In this document: in pieces, positions 1-8,001 of the stretch
Numbering within the stretch: position 1 is the stretch's first letter
How the letters are laid out: each line of letters starts with the position of its first letter
Assembly (NCBI RefSeq): GCF_928382285.1
Contig: NZ_CAKMSS010000001.1
Location: 248,001-312,000 of the forward strand
Origin: Rothia nasimurium
GTDB taxonomy: Bacteria > Actinomycetota > Actinomycetes > Actinomycetales > Micrococcaceae
DNA length: 64,000 nucleotides
Direction of reading: 5' to 3'
The notes under the pieces: model-generated
Told to the model about the DNA's origin: nothing
Database searches by the model: none
What the model saw: the letters and a program-made list of their open reading frames with translations, nothing else
Made by a program: the position numbers and the translations under genes

Positions 1-455
1 GTACGGAAATCGGTAAACCCAACCCGGCGAGCCACCCGCTCAGAGGCATCGTTATCAGCAAGCGCCTTCCAGCTCAGCCTGTCGAGGCCCAGCCCCTGGG
101 GGTCCAGGGCAAAGCCCACCATCATGCCTAGGGCCTCGGTCAGAAAGCCCTGACCGCGACTACCCGGCGCTAACCAGTAGCCGACCTCCGCAGAAGATCC
201 TGTGATGTTAAAGAGACTCACCACACCGGCGAAAACCCCGCTCGCGTCGATGCCCCAGACCAGCTCATGCCCGCTCTCGCTTGCCTGATGGGTGTAGGCA
301 ACGAAATCGCGGGCAGTCTCTTCCGTATAGTTCAGGGGTACGGATAGGCAAAAACGAATAATGTCCGGGTCCTGGCAAGCCTGAGCCATCGCCGCTGCAT
401 CGGCCTCACGCAAGGGGCGCAGGGTGAAACGTTCGGTGAGAAGCTGGGGGTGCAT
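1..455 (-). CDS. GNAT family N-acetyltransferase (RimJ/RimL-like), 3' end outside window
   Basis: Reading the minus strand from the ATG at 455 gives an open frame to the window edge that begins MHPQLLTERFTLRPLREADA and continues through a run GSRGQGFLTEALG and then NDASERVARRVGF. These are the acetyl-CoA binding (Q/R-x-x-G-x-G/A) and C-terminal N-x-x-S motifs of the GNAT fold, in the spacing seen in RimJ/RimL-type enzymes that acetylate small molecules or protein N-termini. About 151 residues are visible, and the last part of the domain is missing because the window ends. A purine-rich run (GTGGAG) precedes the ATG. It is transcribed away from the tRNA cluster. Substrate cannot be inferred. 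Confidence 0.85.
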   Translation of the reverse strand, partial: MHPQLLTERFTLRPLREADAAAMAQACQDPDIIRFCLSVPLNYTEETARDFVAYTHQASESGHELVWGIDASGVFAGVVSLFNITGSSAEVGYWLAPGSRGQGFLTEALGMMVGFALDPQGLGLDRLSWKALADNDASERVARRVGFTDFR

Positions 456-612
456 GAAAACTCCACGATGAATAGAAATGTTTTTTACAGTGTACGCCCC
501 CAAAGATGTGGCACAGGGCATAGAAGAAAAATTTTGAACTGAGCGGGGTTGCGGCGGTAAAAACCGCGAAAACACGCGGTAAAAAAGGGTTTACGCGAAG
601 GTGCGTGTTGAT

Positions 613-641
613 TTGGCAGGAGCCAGAAAAGTGTGTAAAGT
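613..641 (+). promoter_or_regulatory. Promoter for tRNA-Gly-Val-Gly cluster
   Basis: TTGGCA at 613-618 and TAAAGT at 636-641 are separated by 17 bases, and the first tRNA starts 43 bases further on. The spacing and hexamers fit a housekeeping sigma factor promoter. The 456-612 stretch upstream of it carries short GC/A-rich hairpins and no gene I can support. Confidence 0.6.
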
Positions 642-684
642 ATTTACTCGTTGGTTCGGTTTCCTAAAGGAATTGAAACACAAT

Positions 685-757
<73 letters not shown>

Positions 758-781
758 CGCAACACTCCTTGCGAGTGTCTA

Positions 782-853
782 GCGCGATTGGCGCAGCGGT
801 AGCGCACTTCCTTGACATGGAAGGGGTCACTGGTTCGATCCCAGTATCGCGCA
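782..853 (+). tRNA. tRNA-Val (anticodon GAC)
   Basis: A 72-nt cloverleaf: acceptor GCGCGAT pairs with ATCGCGC, the anticodon stem CTTCC/GGAAG encloses TTGACAT (anticodon GAC), and the T arm is ACTGGTTCGATCCCAGT. A second identical copy lies at 3081-3152. Confidence 0.97.
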
Positions 854-886
854 CTGGATGAAAATCCACTGCAAATAATTGCATAC

Positions 887-959
<73 letters not shown>

Positions 960-967
960 CCACGTAA

Positions 968-994
968 GCCCCGGTTCTAAGAGCCGGGGCTTTT
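968..994 (+). terminator. Intrinsic terminator of first tRNA cluster
   Basis: Stem GCCCCGG (968-974) pairs with CCGGGGC (984-990), followed by TTTT. It lies 8 bases beyond the last tRNA and separates the tRNAs from the ABC-F leader. Confidence 0.85.
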
Positions 995-1028
995 GCATCG
1001 ATATCTACCACTTGATAGAGTGTTCACC

Positions 1029-1073
1029 ATGTATTTCGCAGCAGCTATCGCTAAGCCCTGGACCCGCCGCTAA
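1029..1073 (+). CDS. Putative 14-residue leader peptide of the ABC-F gene
   Basis: ATG at 1029 opens a short frame MYFAAAIAKPWTRR ending in TAA at 1071-1073, about 100 bases before the ABC-F start. Its stop codon falls in the loop of a GC hairpin (1064-1079), the geometry expected of a peptide whose translation controls alternative RNA folding. Macrolide, lincosamide and ABC-F resistance genes are often preceded by such peptides, and a basic C-terminus is common in macrolide-stalled leaders. The ribosome binding site is weak (GATAGAGTG). Function is inference from layout only. Confidence 0.45.
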   Translation: MYFAAAIAKPWTRR

Positions 1074-1150
1074 AGGCGGCTTACACCTAGGGTTCAATCT
1101 CTTCAGCCGCCGTTCCATCACCCCAGATGAACGGGTACATAGTCGTACCC
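1064..1150 (+). promoter_or_regulatory. Candidate attenuator with mutually exclusive hairpins upstream of ABC-F
   Basis: CCGCC (1064-1068) can pair with GGCGG (1075-1079). The same GGCGGCT (1075-1081) can instead pair with AGCCGCC (1105-1111). A third stem, GGGTAC (1133-1138) with GTACCC (1145-1150), sits just before the ABC-F ribosome binding region. The first two stems cannot form together and the first overlaps the leader peptide stop codon. No T-run follows, so translational control or a terminator needing other factors is as likely as classical attenuation. Confidence 0.45.
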
Positions 1151-1169
1151 TCAACGGACTAGAGAGAAT

Positions 1170-2834
1170 ATGCGAAACAACAAACGTCACTCCGAAGAAC
1201 CTCAAACATTAGGCTTTGTTACTCACCAGAGCGGAACATCCGCCACTGCACACATCAAGGCAGAAAACATCTCCGCCACTAGAGGCGGAAAATTACTGTT
1301 CTCAGATTTAAACCTGACAATATCGGCACATACCAAGATGGCGGTCGTTGGAGAGAACGGTACAGGGAAAAGCACCCTGCTCAAAATACTGTCAGGCCTA
1401 GAAAACCCCGACCTGGGTGAAGTGGCATCTCAGGGGACAATCGCTTTTGTTGGGCAGGATATGGCATTGGTCGACCATCAAACTGTAGGCGAGCTTATCA
1501 AACTATCCACTCAGCATGCACACGCAGCACTTGCAGACCTCGACAGAGCATCAGAATTACTCGCGCTTGGACATGAGGGTGCAGAGGCTGCCTACGCTCA
1601 AGCGCTAGAAAAAGCTAGTGCACTGGAAGCATGGGATGTTGACAGAAAAATCGATCAAGCGCTCCACGGACTAAAAGCGTGTGCAGACCGATCCCGAAAC
1701 CTTAGCACCCTGTCGGTGGGCCAGAGGTACAGGGTGAGGCTTGCTGTGCTTCTCGGCGCAGGGGCAGATGTACTTCTACTCGATGAGCCAACCAATCATT
1801 TAGATAGAGAGTCGATTGAATTCCTGACTCAGTCCCTGCAGGAGCTAAAGGGTGGATTTGCGGTAGTCAGCCATGACCGGCAACTCCTGGTTGACGTTGC
1901 GCAGACTTTCTGCGATCTTGACCCGTCATTACAAGGGGTGCCCCAGGTCTACTCTGGTGGCTACAAAGGGTGGCAGAAGGGAAAACGAAAAGACCGTATT
2001 GCGTGGGAGAAAACCTATCAAGACCACATCAACCGCACAGAAGAACTGAAACAGGCGGTTGAAGAGGCAGGGGCTAGGTTGCACACAGGGTGGCGGCCGC
2101 CCAAGGGGACGGGAAAGCATCAGCGAGCTACGCGAGCTGCTAGCCATGTCAAAGCGTTCAAGCAACGTCTCAACGAGCTGGAAAGCTATCGCATTGAAGT
2201 TCCTGAGCCCCCGAGTATTCTGCAGTACCCAGAGGTGCGAATTGAGAAAGAAAAGCTACTGCTTGAAGCTAACGATATCGCATACCTGGGGCGCAGTGCC
2301 CATGGCGTTAGCTTATCGCTAAGGACCGGGCAAAAAATCGTGGTGACCGGTGGAAACGGGGCCGGTAAATCAACCTTGATTTCCATGCTGGCAGGGGAGT
2401 TGGCCCCCACAAGCGGCAGTGTGACCGTAGCTCCTGAGGTGAAGATAGCCCTATTGTCGCAAGAGGTGCCCCAGTGGAACCCAGAGCTAACCCCAGAAGA
2501 TGTGTATCGGCAGACCCTCATTCAAACAGGTACCTACGCGGAGTATTCGGACACACCGACTCTAGAAAGCCTGGGTTTACTGGCCACCGAAGCGCGTACC
2601 ACCCGTGTTGGGCAGCTTTCCGCTGGCCAGCAAAGGAGACTCCACCTGGCAGTCACTATAGCTCAACGTCCTCACGTCCTGCTGCTCGATGAGCCGACCA
2701 ACCACCTATCAATGACCCTGCTCGACCAACTTATACCCCATCTCAGGGGAACCCAGTCGAGTGTTGTTGTCGCAACTCATGACCGGTACCTTCTTTCCAA
2801 GGTAAATGACTGGCAAGAAGTGCACCTGCAATAG
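1170..2834 (+). CDS. ABC-F ATPase, antibiotic-resistance (ribosome protection) type
   Basis: A 554-residue protein with two ABC ATPase domains and no membrane segments. Walker A motifs are GENGTGKS (about residue 61) and GGNGAGKS (about 393); signatures are LSVGQRYRVRLA and LSAGQQRRLHLA; both Walker B motifs end in LLLDEPTNHL. The interdomain linker contains GWRPPKGTGKHQRATRA, the linker type of actinobacterial drug-resistance ABC-F proteins such as TlrC, CarA and OleB. Known members bind the ribosome E site and dislodge macrolides, lincosamides, streptogramins or pleuromutilins; which drug applies here is not readable. AGAGAGA precedes the ATG. Codon and base use look more AT-rich than the flanking housekeeping genes, and the gene sits between copies of the same tRNA genes, suggesting acquisition. 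Confidence 0.88.
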   Translation: MRNNKRHSEEPQTLGFVTHQSGTSATAHIKAENISATRGGKLLFSDLNLTISAHTKMAVVGENGTGKSTLLKILSGLENPDLGEVASQGTIAFVGQDMALVDHQTVGELIKLSTQHAHAALADLDRASELLALGHEGAEAAYAQALEKASALEAWDVDRKIDQALHGLKACADRSRNLSTLSVGQRYRVRLAVLLGAGADVLLLDEPTNHLDRESIEFLTQSLQELKGGFAVVSHDRQLLVDVAQTFCDLDPSLQGVPQVYSGGYKGWQKGKRKDRIAWEKTYQDHINRTEELKQAVEEAGARLHTGWRPPKGTGKHQRATRAASHVKAFKQRLNELESYRIEVPEPPSILQYPEVRIEKEKLLLEANDIAYLGRSAHGVSLSLRTGQKIVVTGGNGAGKSTLISMLAGELAPTSGSVTVAPEVKIALLSQEVPQWNPELTPEDVYRQTLIQTGTYAEYSDTPTLESLGLLATEARTTRVGQLSAGQQRRLHLAVTIAQRPHVLLLDEPTNHLSMTLLDQLIPHLRGTQSSVVVATHDRYLLSKVNDWQEVHLQ

Positions 2835-2844
2835 TCTCGCCAGG

Positions 2845-2873
2845 TTGAAAGACCACCTACCCTTGTGTATAGT
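2845..2873 (+). promoter_or_regulatory. Promoter for tRNA-Gly-Cys-Val cluster
   Basis: TTGAAA at 2845-2850 and TATAGT at 2868-2873 with exactly 17 bases between, 10 bases before tRNA-Gly. A near-consensus housekeeping promoter. Confidence 0.75.
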
Positions 2874-2883
2874 TATTCGAGTT

Positions 2884-2956
<73 letters not shown>

Positions 2957-3005
2957 CTCTCGAAAACAACTCGTTTTCGCAACTCAGACCACGGTCTGAG
3001 CGTGT

Positions 3006-3076
3006 GGTGGGGTGGTCGAGTGGTTAGGCAACGGTCTGCAAAACCGTGTACGCGGGTTCGAATCCCGTCCTCACCT
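3006..3076 (+). tRNA. tRNA-Cys (anticodon GCA)
   Basis: A 71-nt cloverleaf with acceptor GGTGGGG/CCTCACC (one G-T pair), anticodon stem ACGGT/ACCGT enclosing CTGCAAA (anticodon GCA) and T arm CGGGTTCGAATCCCG. Gly-Cys-Val is a common actinobacterial tRNA order. Confidence 0.96.
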
Positions 3077-3080
3077 CCAC

Positions 3081-3152
3081 GCGCGATTGGCGCAGCGGTA
3101 GCGCACTTCCTTGACATGGAAGGGGTCACTGGTTCGATCCCAGTATCGCGCA
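3081..3152 (+). tRNA. tRNA-Val (anticodon GAC), second copy
   Basis: Identical to the tRNA-Val at 782-853, four bases after tRNA-Cys. Confidence 0.97.
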
Positions 3153-3160
3153 CAAAGAAA

Positions 3161-3190
3161 GGCTCCCTGGCTTCGGCCAGGGAGCCTTTT
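3161..3190 (+). terminator. Intrinsic terminator of second tRNA cluster
   Basis: An 11-bp perfect stem (3161-3171 with 3176-3186) around a TTCG tetraloop, followed by TTTT. Confidence 0.92.
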
Positions 3191-3234
3191 GCATACGCTC
3201 TTTACACCTGAATGACCTGTGCAAGACTAGAACC

Positions 3235-4017
3235 ATGCACCTGACCGTCACCCACTTCGGCTATAGCCCCCTCAAAGGCGCCCGCCATCAAGCGCGTACC
3301 ATAGCCGAGATTACCGCGTCCGGCCCCCTCTACAACCGCCGCTGGGCCCTGGTTTCATTTGCTGACCGCACCGTGCTCCGCACCGTTGCCCACCCGACCC
3401 TGATGGGAATTACTACCGATCTGACCGCCCGCGACGGAAAGACAGACCTCACCCTGCACATACCCGGGGCAGGTAGCCACACTGTCCCTGCCCTGACCAA
3501 GGCTGCCACCAGTACCTTCACCTCCTGGGGCGCCGAGAAACAGCTTGCGGTCTACGACCACCCGGTCAACGAAGCCCTCAGTGCCTACCTAGAGAAGTCT
3601 GTGGTCCTGGCTTTCGCACCCCGGCAGAGCCTGGTGTACGCCGGGGCTTTCTCGCTCATCGGCACCGCCACCCTGGCCGAGATTGCCCGCCAGCTTACCC
3701 CCGAACAGCCGCCGAACCCGGATGAGATAGCTGCCAGGCTGCGCTGCAATCTAGTGGTAGAAACCTCAACCCCCTACATTGAAGATAGCTGGCAGGGGAA
3801 AACGCTTACTCTCCAGGCAGGACGCGGCGTGCCAGCTGAGCTGCACGGCCTGCAACTGGTTGCCGGTGAAGGTATCGGCAGGTGCGCCGTCATCGACGTC
3901 CAGCCAGACACCGGTCAGCGTACAGCCCGACTGCTCAAACTTCTGGCCTCTTATCGGCCCCGCAACCTGCGCGGTGAGCCAACGGCGGGTATATACGCGA
4001 GTCTCATATCTGCCTGA
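3235..4017 (+). CDS. MOSC domain-containing protein
   Basis: A 260-residue soluble protein. The N-terminus (SPLKGARHQ... NRRWALV...DRTVLRTVAHP) matches the MOSC N-terminal beta-barrel found before the sulphur-carrier domain of molybdenum cofactor sulfurases. The C-terminal part has FSLIGTATLAEI, RLRCNLVVET and GRCAVIDVQPDTGQ, the last holding the conserved cysteine thought to carry sulphur in MOSC proteins. Bacterial members include amidoxime-reducing component-like and YcbX-like proteins that bind Moco and work with an electron donor; partner and substrate here are unknown. It is a single gene after the tRNA terminator. Confidence 0.85.
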   Translation: MHLTVTHFGYSPLKGARHQARTIAEITASGPLYNRRWALVSFADRTVLRTVAHPTLMGITTDLTARDGKTDLTLHIPGAGSHTVPALTKAATSTFTSWGAEKQLAVYDHPVNEALSAYLEKSVVLAFAPRQSLVYAGAFSLIGTATLAEIARQLTPEQPPNPDEIAARLRCNLVVETSTPYIEDSWQGKTLTLQAGRGVPAELHGLQLVAGEGIGRCAVIDVQPDTGQRTARLLKLLASYRPRNLRGEPTAGIYASLISA

Positions 4018-4180
4018 CCCTACCCAATGAGCTGCATGGTGCTACAGTAACGTCCATCGAGTTGCAGGGCGGGGAATCAACCTACGCTCTGGCCGGTAAG
4101 GACATCTGGTAACAATCTGTGCCTTAGGGCACTTTTGGGTAGGGTTGTGGTGGTAACACCCCTGCTGAAAGGACCCCACC

Positions 4181-5401
4181 GTGCACCGTCGCCTCTTCAT
4201 CTTCCTCTGCCTGAGCGTCCTGGCCCTGGCAGGTTGTAGCTCGCAGACGACGGAAAGTAGCGGGGCGGACGCCGCCGCTCAGCAGGACGGGCAGGGGCAG
4301 GTGACACGCGCAGAGGCGGGGCCGACCAGTGAGCCTGGTACCTTGACCGTTTCAGCTGCCGGTGGGGCCTGCGGCGAGGCTGACTGTGTCTCCCTACTCT
4401 TTGCCGGTGATTTTCTGATGCACAATATGCTCTGGGACCAGGCAGAGGCTGACGCGGTGGCAGCTGGGAACACAGGCCTGGACTTCACACCCCTGATCAG
4501 CGAACAGCGCCCCTACCTAGACCGTGCTGACCTGGCGGTCTGCCAGATGGAAACAGTGGTCGCCGATGCGGATGGCCCCTTTTCTGGCTACCCCAACTTC
4601 AACGTGCCGCCCCAGATTCTGACGGCGGCTGCTGAAACCGGGTGGGATGTCTGCATGACGGCATCTAACCATTCCTACGACCAGGGTACTGAGGGGCTGG
4701 AGCGTACCTACCGCGCGGTTGAAGCGGCGGGAATGGGTGTTACCGGCACTTCTCTCACCGAAGAAGAGGCAGCCCAGCCCGATGTTTTCACCACCGCCAA
4801 CGGCGCCCGGGTAGCGATCATCACCGGGACCTACGGGCTGAACGGTTACGTTCCTGAACACCCCTGGCAGGTCGATATGCTCGACTCAGAAGCCATGATT
4901 GCTAAGGCTGCCCGTGCCCGCGAAGAGGGCGCTGACCTGGTCATTGCCAACATGCATGCTGGCGATGAGTACGTGCATGAACCCTCTGCCCAGCAGGTCG
5001 AGGTGGCACACGCTCTCGTTGATTCAGGGGAGTTCGACCTGATCGTGGGCCAGCACGCCCACGCCGTGCAGCCCATTGAACACTACAAGGGAACCTGGAT
5101 TGTCTACGGCATGGGGAACAACCTCACCGAGCTCTCACCCTCCTACGTTGCCAACAACGAGGGAATTATGGTCAACCCTATTTTTGAGCGAGGGGAGGAC
5201 GGCACCTGGCAGGTGCGCGATTTCCGCTGGGTTTCTAGCACGATGGTCGATAACCCTGCCTATCGTTACTGCATTACCTCACCCAGCCGTCCTGCCTCCG
5301 ACTGTGTTGATGAAGACTACGCCCAGCAGTCCAATGCCCGCGTTCAGCAGATTGTTGAGTCCATGGGGGCGGCTGAGGCCGGTGCCCGCCAGTGGAGCTA
5401 G
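4181..5401 (+). CDS. CapA-family (poly-gamma-glutamate synthesis-like) lipoprotein
   Basis: A 406-residue protein starting at GTG 4181, chosen because GAAAGGA lies 7 bases upstream. Residues 1-19 form a lipoprotein signal ending in the lipobox LAGC, followed by a Ser/Ala/Gln-rich linker. From about residue 68 the sequence LLFAGDFLMHNM, CQMETVV, ASNHSYDQG, ANMHAGDEYVHEPS and VGQHAHAVQP follows the CapA/PgsA (PGA_cap) metallophosphatase-like fold with its Asp, Asn-His and His-x-His metal ligands. CapA proteins anchor or process poly-gamma-glutamate in some bacteria, but no capB/capC genes are nearby, so a cell-envelope role of unknown substrate is the safe reading. A 163-base leader precedes it. 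Confidence 0.85.
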   Translation: MHRRLFIFLCLSVLALAGCSSQTTESSGADAAAQQDGQGQVTRAEAGPTSEPGTLTVSAAGGACGEADCVSLLFAGDFLMHNMLWDQAEADAVAAGNTGLDFTPLISEQRPYLDRADLAVCQMETVVADADGPFSGYPNFNVPPQILTAAAETGWDVCMTASNHSYDQGTEGLERTYRAVEAAGMGVTGTSLTEEEAAQPDVFTTANGARVAIITGTYGLNGYVPEHPWQVDMLDSEAMIAKAARAREEGADLVIANMHAGDEYVHEPSAQQVEVAHALVDSGEFDLIVGQHAHAVQPIEHYKGTWIVYGMGNNLTELSPSYVANNEGIMVNPIFERGEDGTWQVRDFRWVSSTMVDNPAYRYCITSPSRPASDCVDEDYAQQSNARVQQIVESMGAAEAGARQWS

Positions 5402-5451
5402 GGTAAGCGGTCTAACCCGCTCGCCCTCTCGTGCCCGGGAAGAGAGGTGCG

Positions 5452-5457
5452 TATAAT
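5452..5457 (+). promoter_or_regulatory. -10 element TATAAT upstream of nuclease-fold gene
   Basis: A perfect TATAAT lies between capA-like and the next gene; the -35 region is poor. It argues against any start upstream of 5458 for the following gene, whose frame is open back to 5447. Confidence 0.5.
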
Positions 5458-5527
5458 CGATAGAGCGCCAGATACGCTGAGAAGGCTGGGCGTTTTTTCG
5501 ATTTTTCCCCGACGTCAGGACGGCCGC

Positions 5528-6409
5528 GTGACCACACCCATGCTAGCGTCAGCAACCGACCACGGTCGCATGTACGCGCGCGCGGTTGGCGGGGAGCTAC
5601 TGGTTCCCTCGATTACCACGGTGATTGGGCAGCAGGCTAACGACCTCGCGGGCTGGCACGGCTACATGGCAGCCAAAGCTGCCCTTGAAGATCAGCGATC
5701 CTACCGGGCTTCTAGCTCGGCCGGGCTTAAATTCGCGGTGATTCGGGACGCCGCAGCCGCCTCGGAGCGCTACCGCGACGCAGCGGCGGCGCGGGGGGAC
5801 CGCGTGCACAACTATGCAGAGCAGGTTGCCCTGCGCGCTATGGGGCTGCCCCACGAAGTTGAGGGCTACCGGGAGAACCTCATTGCCCACGGCGAGCAGG
5901 CCTACGCCGACCGCTTCGATGAGTGGTGGGAACTCTACCGGCCCAAGCCCCTGGCTACCGAAGTCACCATCTGGAACGAGACGGTTGGTTACGCGGGCAC
6001 CCTCGACCTGGTGGCTGAGATAGCCGGGCATACCTGCATCATTGACTACAAGACCAAGGGGACCGACCGGAAGGGGCGGGTGAAGCCGCTCGACGATAAG
6101 GTCGTGATGCAGCTGGTCGCCGGGGTCAAGGCTGAAGAAGCCCTCATTGACGCCGAGCACGGCACCTGGGAACCCTGGAAGCACGGGGGTGCGAGCATCC
6201 TCATGGGTGTGGCCCTGGGTGAGACCCAGGTGGTACCCCAGCAGGCCAACCCCCAGGTGTTAGAGCGCAACTGGTACAAGTTCTGCGCCCTCAAACGGGT
6301 CTGGGATCTCAACCGCGATCTCTCAGAAACCCCCGAAGATTCCCTCATGCCGGTGGTGCCGCCCCCGATTACTGCCGGTACAGATTTACCCGACGCAGCG
6401 GCGTCCTAA
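5528..6409 (+). CDS. Conserved hypothetical protein with PD-(D/E)XK nuclease-like core
   Basis: A 293-residue soluble protein. The frame is open from 5447, but TATAAT at 5452 and AGGA 7 bases before GTG 5528 favour this start (ATG 5540 is the alternative). The middle holds ATEVTIWNETVGYAGTLDLVAEIAGHTCIIDYKTKG: an early Glu, then G-T-x-D and I-D-Y-K-T-K, the E...D...(D)xK arrangement of the RecB/Cas4-like PD-(D/E)XK nuclease fold. Proteins of this kind often sit near def-fmt in Micrococcaceae (recalled, not checked). DNA-repair exonuclease activity is possible but unproven. Confidence 0.75.
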   Translation: MTTPMLASATDHGRMYARAVGGELLVPSITTVIGQQANDLAGWHGYMAAKAALEDQRSYRASSSAGLKFAVIRDAAAASERYRDAAAARGDRVHNYAEQVALRAMGLPHEVEGYRENLIAHGEQAYADRFDEWWELYRPKPLATEVTIWNETVGYAGTLDLVAEIAGHTCIIDYKTKGTDRKGRVKPLDDKVVMQLVAGVKAEEALIDAEHGTWEPWKHGGASILMGVALGETQVVPQQANPQVLERNWYKFCALKRVWDLNRDLSETPEDSLMPVVPPPITAGTDLPDAAAS

Positions 6410-6432
6410 CCTCACCGACGAGAAAGAGAAGC

Positions 6433-7038
6433 ATGACTATTCTGCCCATTCGCACTGTAGGCGACCCCGTTCTACGCACCGAGTGCGACGACATCACCGT
6501 ATTTGACGCCGACCTGGAAAAACTGGTGGCTGACATGCTCGAAACCATGTACGACGTTGAGGGAGTAGGTCTAGCTGGGCCCCAGGTGGGTATCTCCAAG
6601 CGTATCTTCACCTTCGGAAACATTGACGGCCGCGAGGGGCACATCATTAACCCCGTACTTGAGGTGGGAGACGAACCTCAGGAGGGCGGCGAGGGCTGCC
6701 TGTCGGTACCGGGCCTGTCGGCTGCCACCCCGCGCAAGAACTGGGCGCGCGTGACCGGCGTGAACTGCAAGGGCGAGCCGGTGGTCTACGAGGGTGAGGG
6801 CCTCTTTGCCCGCATGCTCCAGCACGAAACCGACCACCTCTACGGCACCATGTTCATCGACCGGGTTGAGGGCGAAGACAAGAAAAATATCTGGCGCAAG
6901 ATTCGCCAGGCCGACTACAACCAGGTTGCCGCTGCGGTGCAGGGTGAACGCGCCGCGAAAACTTCATCGGGCTTTGGTGCCCTGGGCGGTTCCTTCGGTG
7001 CTGCTGCCGCCAAAAAGCCCGGCGCTTTTGGTATCTAA
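6433..7038 (+). CDS. def: Peptide deformylase
   Basis: Removes the N-formyl group from nascent proteins in the cytosol using Fe2+ or Zn2+. The three family motifs are present: GVGLAGPQVG (canonical GxGLAAPQ, here with Gly-Pro), EGCLSVPG with the metal-binding Cys, and HETDH with two His ligands and the catalytic Glu. The 201-residue length includes a Gly/Ala-rich C-terminal tail of about 35 residues beyond the core. AAAGAGAAG precedes the ATG. It lies directly upstream of fmt, which makes the formyl group that Def removes, a classic operon. Confidence 0.97.
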   Translation: MTILPIRTVGDPVLRTECDDITVFDADLEKLVADMLETMYDVEGVGLAGPQVGISKRIFTFGNIDGREGHIINPVLEVGDEPQEGGEGCLSVPGLSAATPRKNWARVTGVNCKGEPVVYEGEGLFARMLQHETDHLYGTMFIDRVEGEDKKNIWRKIRQADYNQVAAAVQGERAAKTSSGFGALGGSFGAAAAKKPGAFGI

Positions 7039-7074
7039 ACCTGCTGGTTTGAAAGTTTGAGTGGAAAGGTAAGC

Positions 7075-8001
7075 ATGAAGGTTCTCTACGCCGGTACCCC
7101 GGAGGTCGCCGTCGCGCCCTTGAACGGCCTGCTTGAGGCGGGCTACGAGGTGGTGGGGGTGCTCACCCGCGAGGACGCCCCCGTCGGGCGCAAGCGGGTA
7201 CTGACCCCGTCCCCGGTGGCAGCCCGCGCCCAGGAGCTGGGCCTTCCCATCATCAAGGCTAACCGCTGGTCCGATGAGGTTGCGGACGCCGTTGCGCAGC
7301 TGGGTGCCGATATCGCGGCGGTGGTGGCTTTCGGCGTCCTGCTGCCGCAGAGCGCCCTCGACCTGCTGCCCCAGGGCTGGATTAACCTGCACTTCTCGCA
7401 GCTACCTGCCTGGCGCGGGGCAGCTCCTGTACAGCGGGCCCTGATGGCGGGGGAGACCGAGATCTTCTCCAACACCTTCCGTATTGACGCAGGGCTTGAT
7501 ACCGGCCCGGTTTTCCGGTCCGAATCGGCGCAGGTAAGGGAACTTGATACCGCCGGGGATATGCTCAACCGCCTGGCTTCAACCGGCGGCGCCCTGCTGG
7601 CTGCTACCTTTGACGATATTGCCGCAGGTGCTACCGGCACTCCGCAGTCCGGCGAAGCCACCCACGCAGCCAAGCTCACTATCGACGATGGTAGGGTGGA
7701 TTTTGCCCGTTCCTGCGCTGATATTATTGCCCAGCTGCGCGGTGTGACCCCCGAACCCGGGGCCTGGGCTGAACTCGACGGAGCCCGCTTCAAACTCGGT
7801 ATGGCCAAGACCAGCCAGGCGCAGCCCGTGGGGGAGCCCGGAACCCTCTTCTGGGCAGGTAAAAAGGTGGCTGTCACCTGCGCCGACGGTGCTCTAGAAC
7901 TGACCCAGGTGCAACCTGCAGGCAAGAAAATGATGAACGCCGCCGACTGGGCGCGCGGTCAGGGCCCGGCCCTGGCAGAAGGGAAAGTGGTGCTGGTATG
8001 A
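7075..8001 (+). CDS. fmt: Methionyl-tRNA formyltransferase
   Basis: Formylates Met-tRNA(fMet) with 10-formyl-THF. The start is ATG 7075 (MKVLYAGTPEVAVAPLNGLL), preceded by GGAAAGG; the frame is open six codons further upstream but only from a TTG. The protein of 308 residues shows INLHFSQLPAWRGAAPVQRALMAG, corresponding to the catalytic SLLPxxRGxAP motif (here H-F-S-x-L-P), and TFRIDAGLDTGPV. The C-terminal domain binding the tRNA acceptor is complete. It follows def by 36 bases and its stop overlaps the start of rsmB (ATGA), indicating translational coupling. Confidence 0.97.
   Translation: MKVLYAGTPEVAVAPLNGLLEAGYEVVGVLTREDAPVGRKRVLTPSPVAARAQELGLPIIKANRWSDEVADAVAQLGADIAAVVAFGVLLPQSALDLLPQGWINLHFSQLPAWRGAAPVQRALMAGETEIFSNTFRIDAGLDTGPVFRSESAQVRELDTAGDMLNRLASTGGALLAATFDDIAAGATGTPQSGEATHAAKLTIDDGRVDFARSCADIIAQLRGVTPEPGAWAELDGARFKLGMAKTSQAQPVGEPGTLFWAGKKVAVTCADGALELTQVQPAGKKMMNAADWARGQGPALAEGKVVLV

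Noticed and set aside
1012..1212. 66-residue frame overlapping the ABC-F start
   Set aside because: It starts with TTG, overlaps the ABC-F gene in another frame and covers the hairpins; the 14-codon frame at 1029 fits better.
4040..4160. Possible riboswitch (ydaO/c-di-AMP-like words GGCGGGGAATCAACC) upstream of the CapA-like lipoprotein
   Set aside because: Only short GC-rich words match; the conserved core blocks are missing or in the wrong order.
7143..7925. 260-residue minus-strand frame opposite fmt
   Set aside because: Antisense shadow of a clearly homologous gene.
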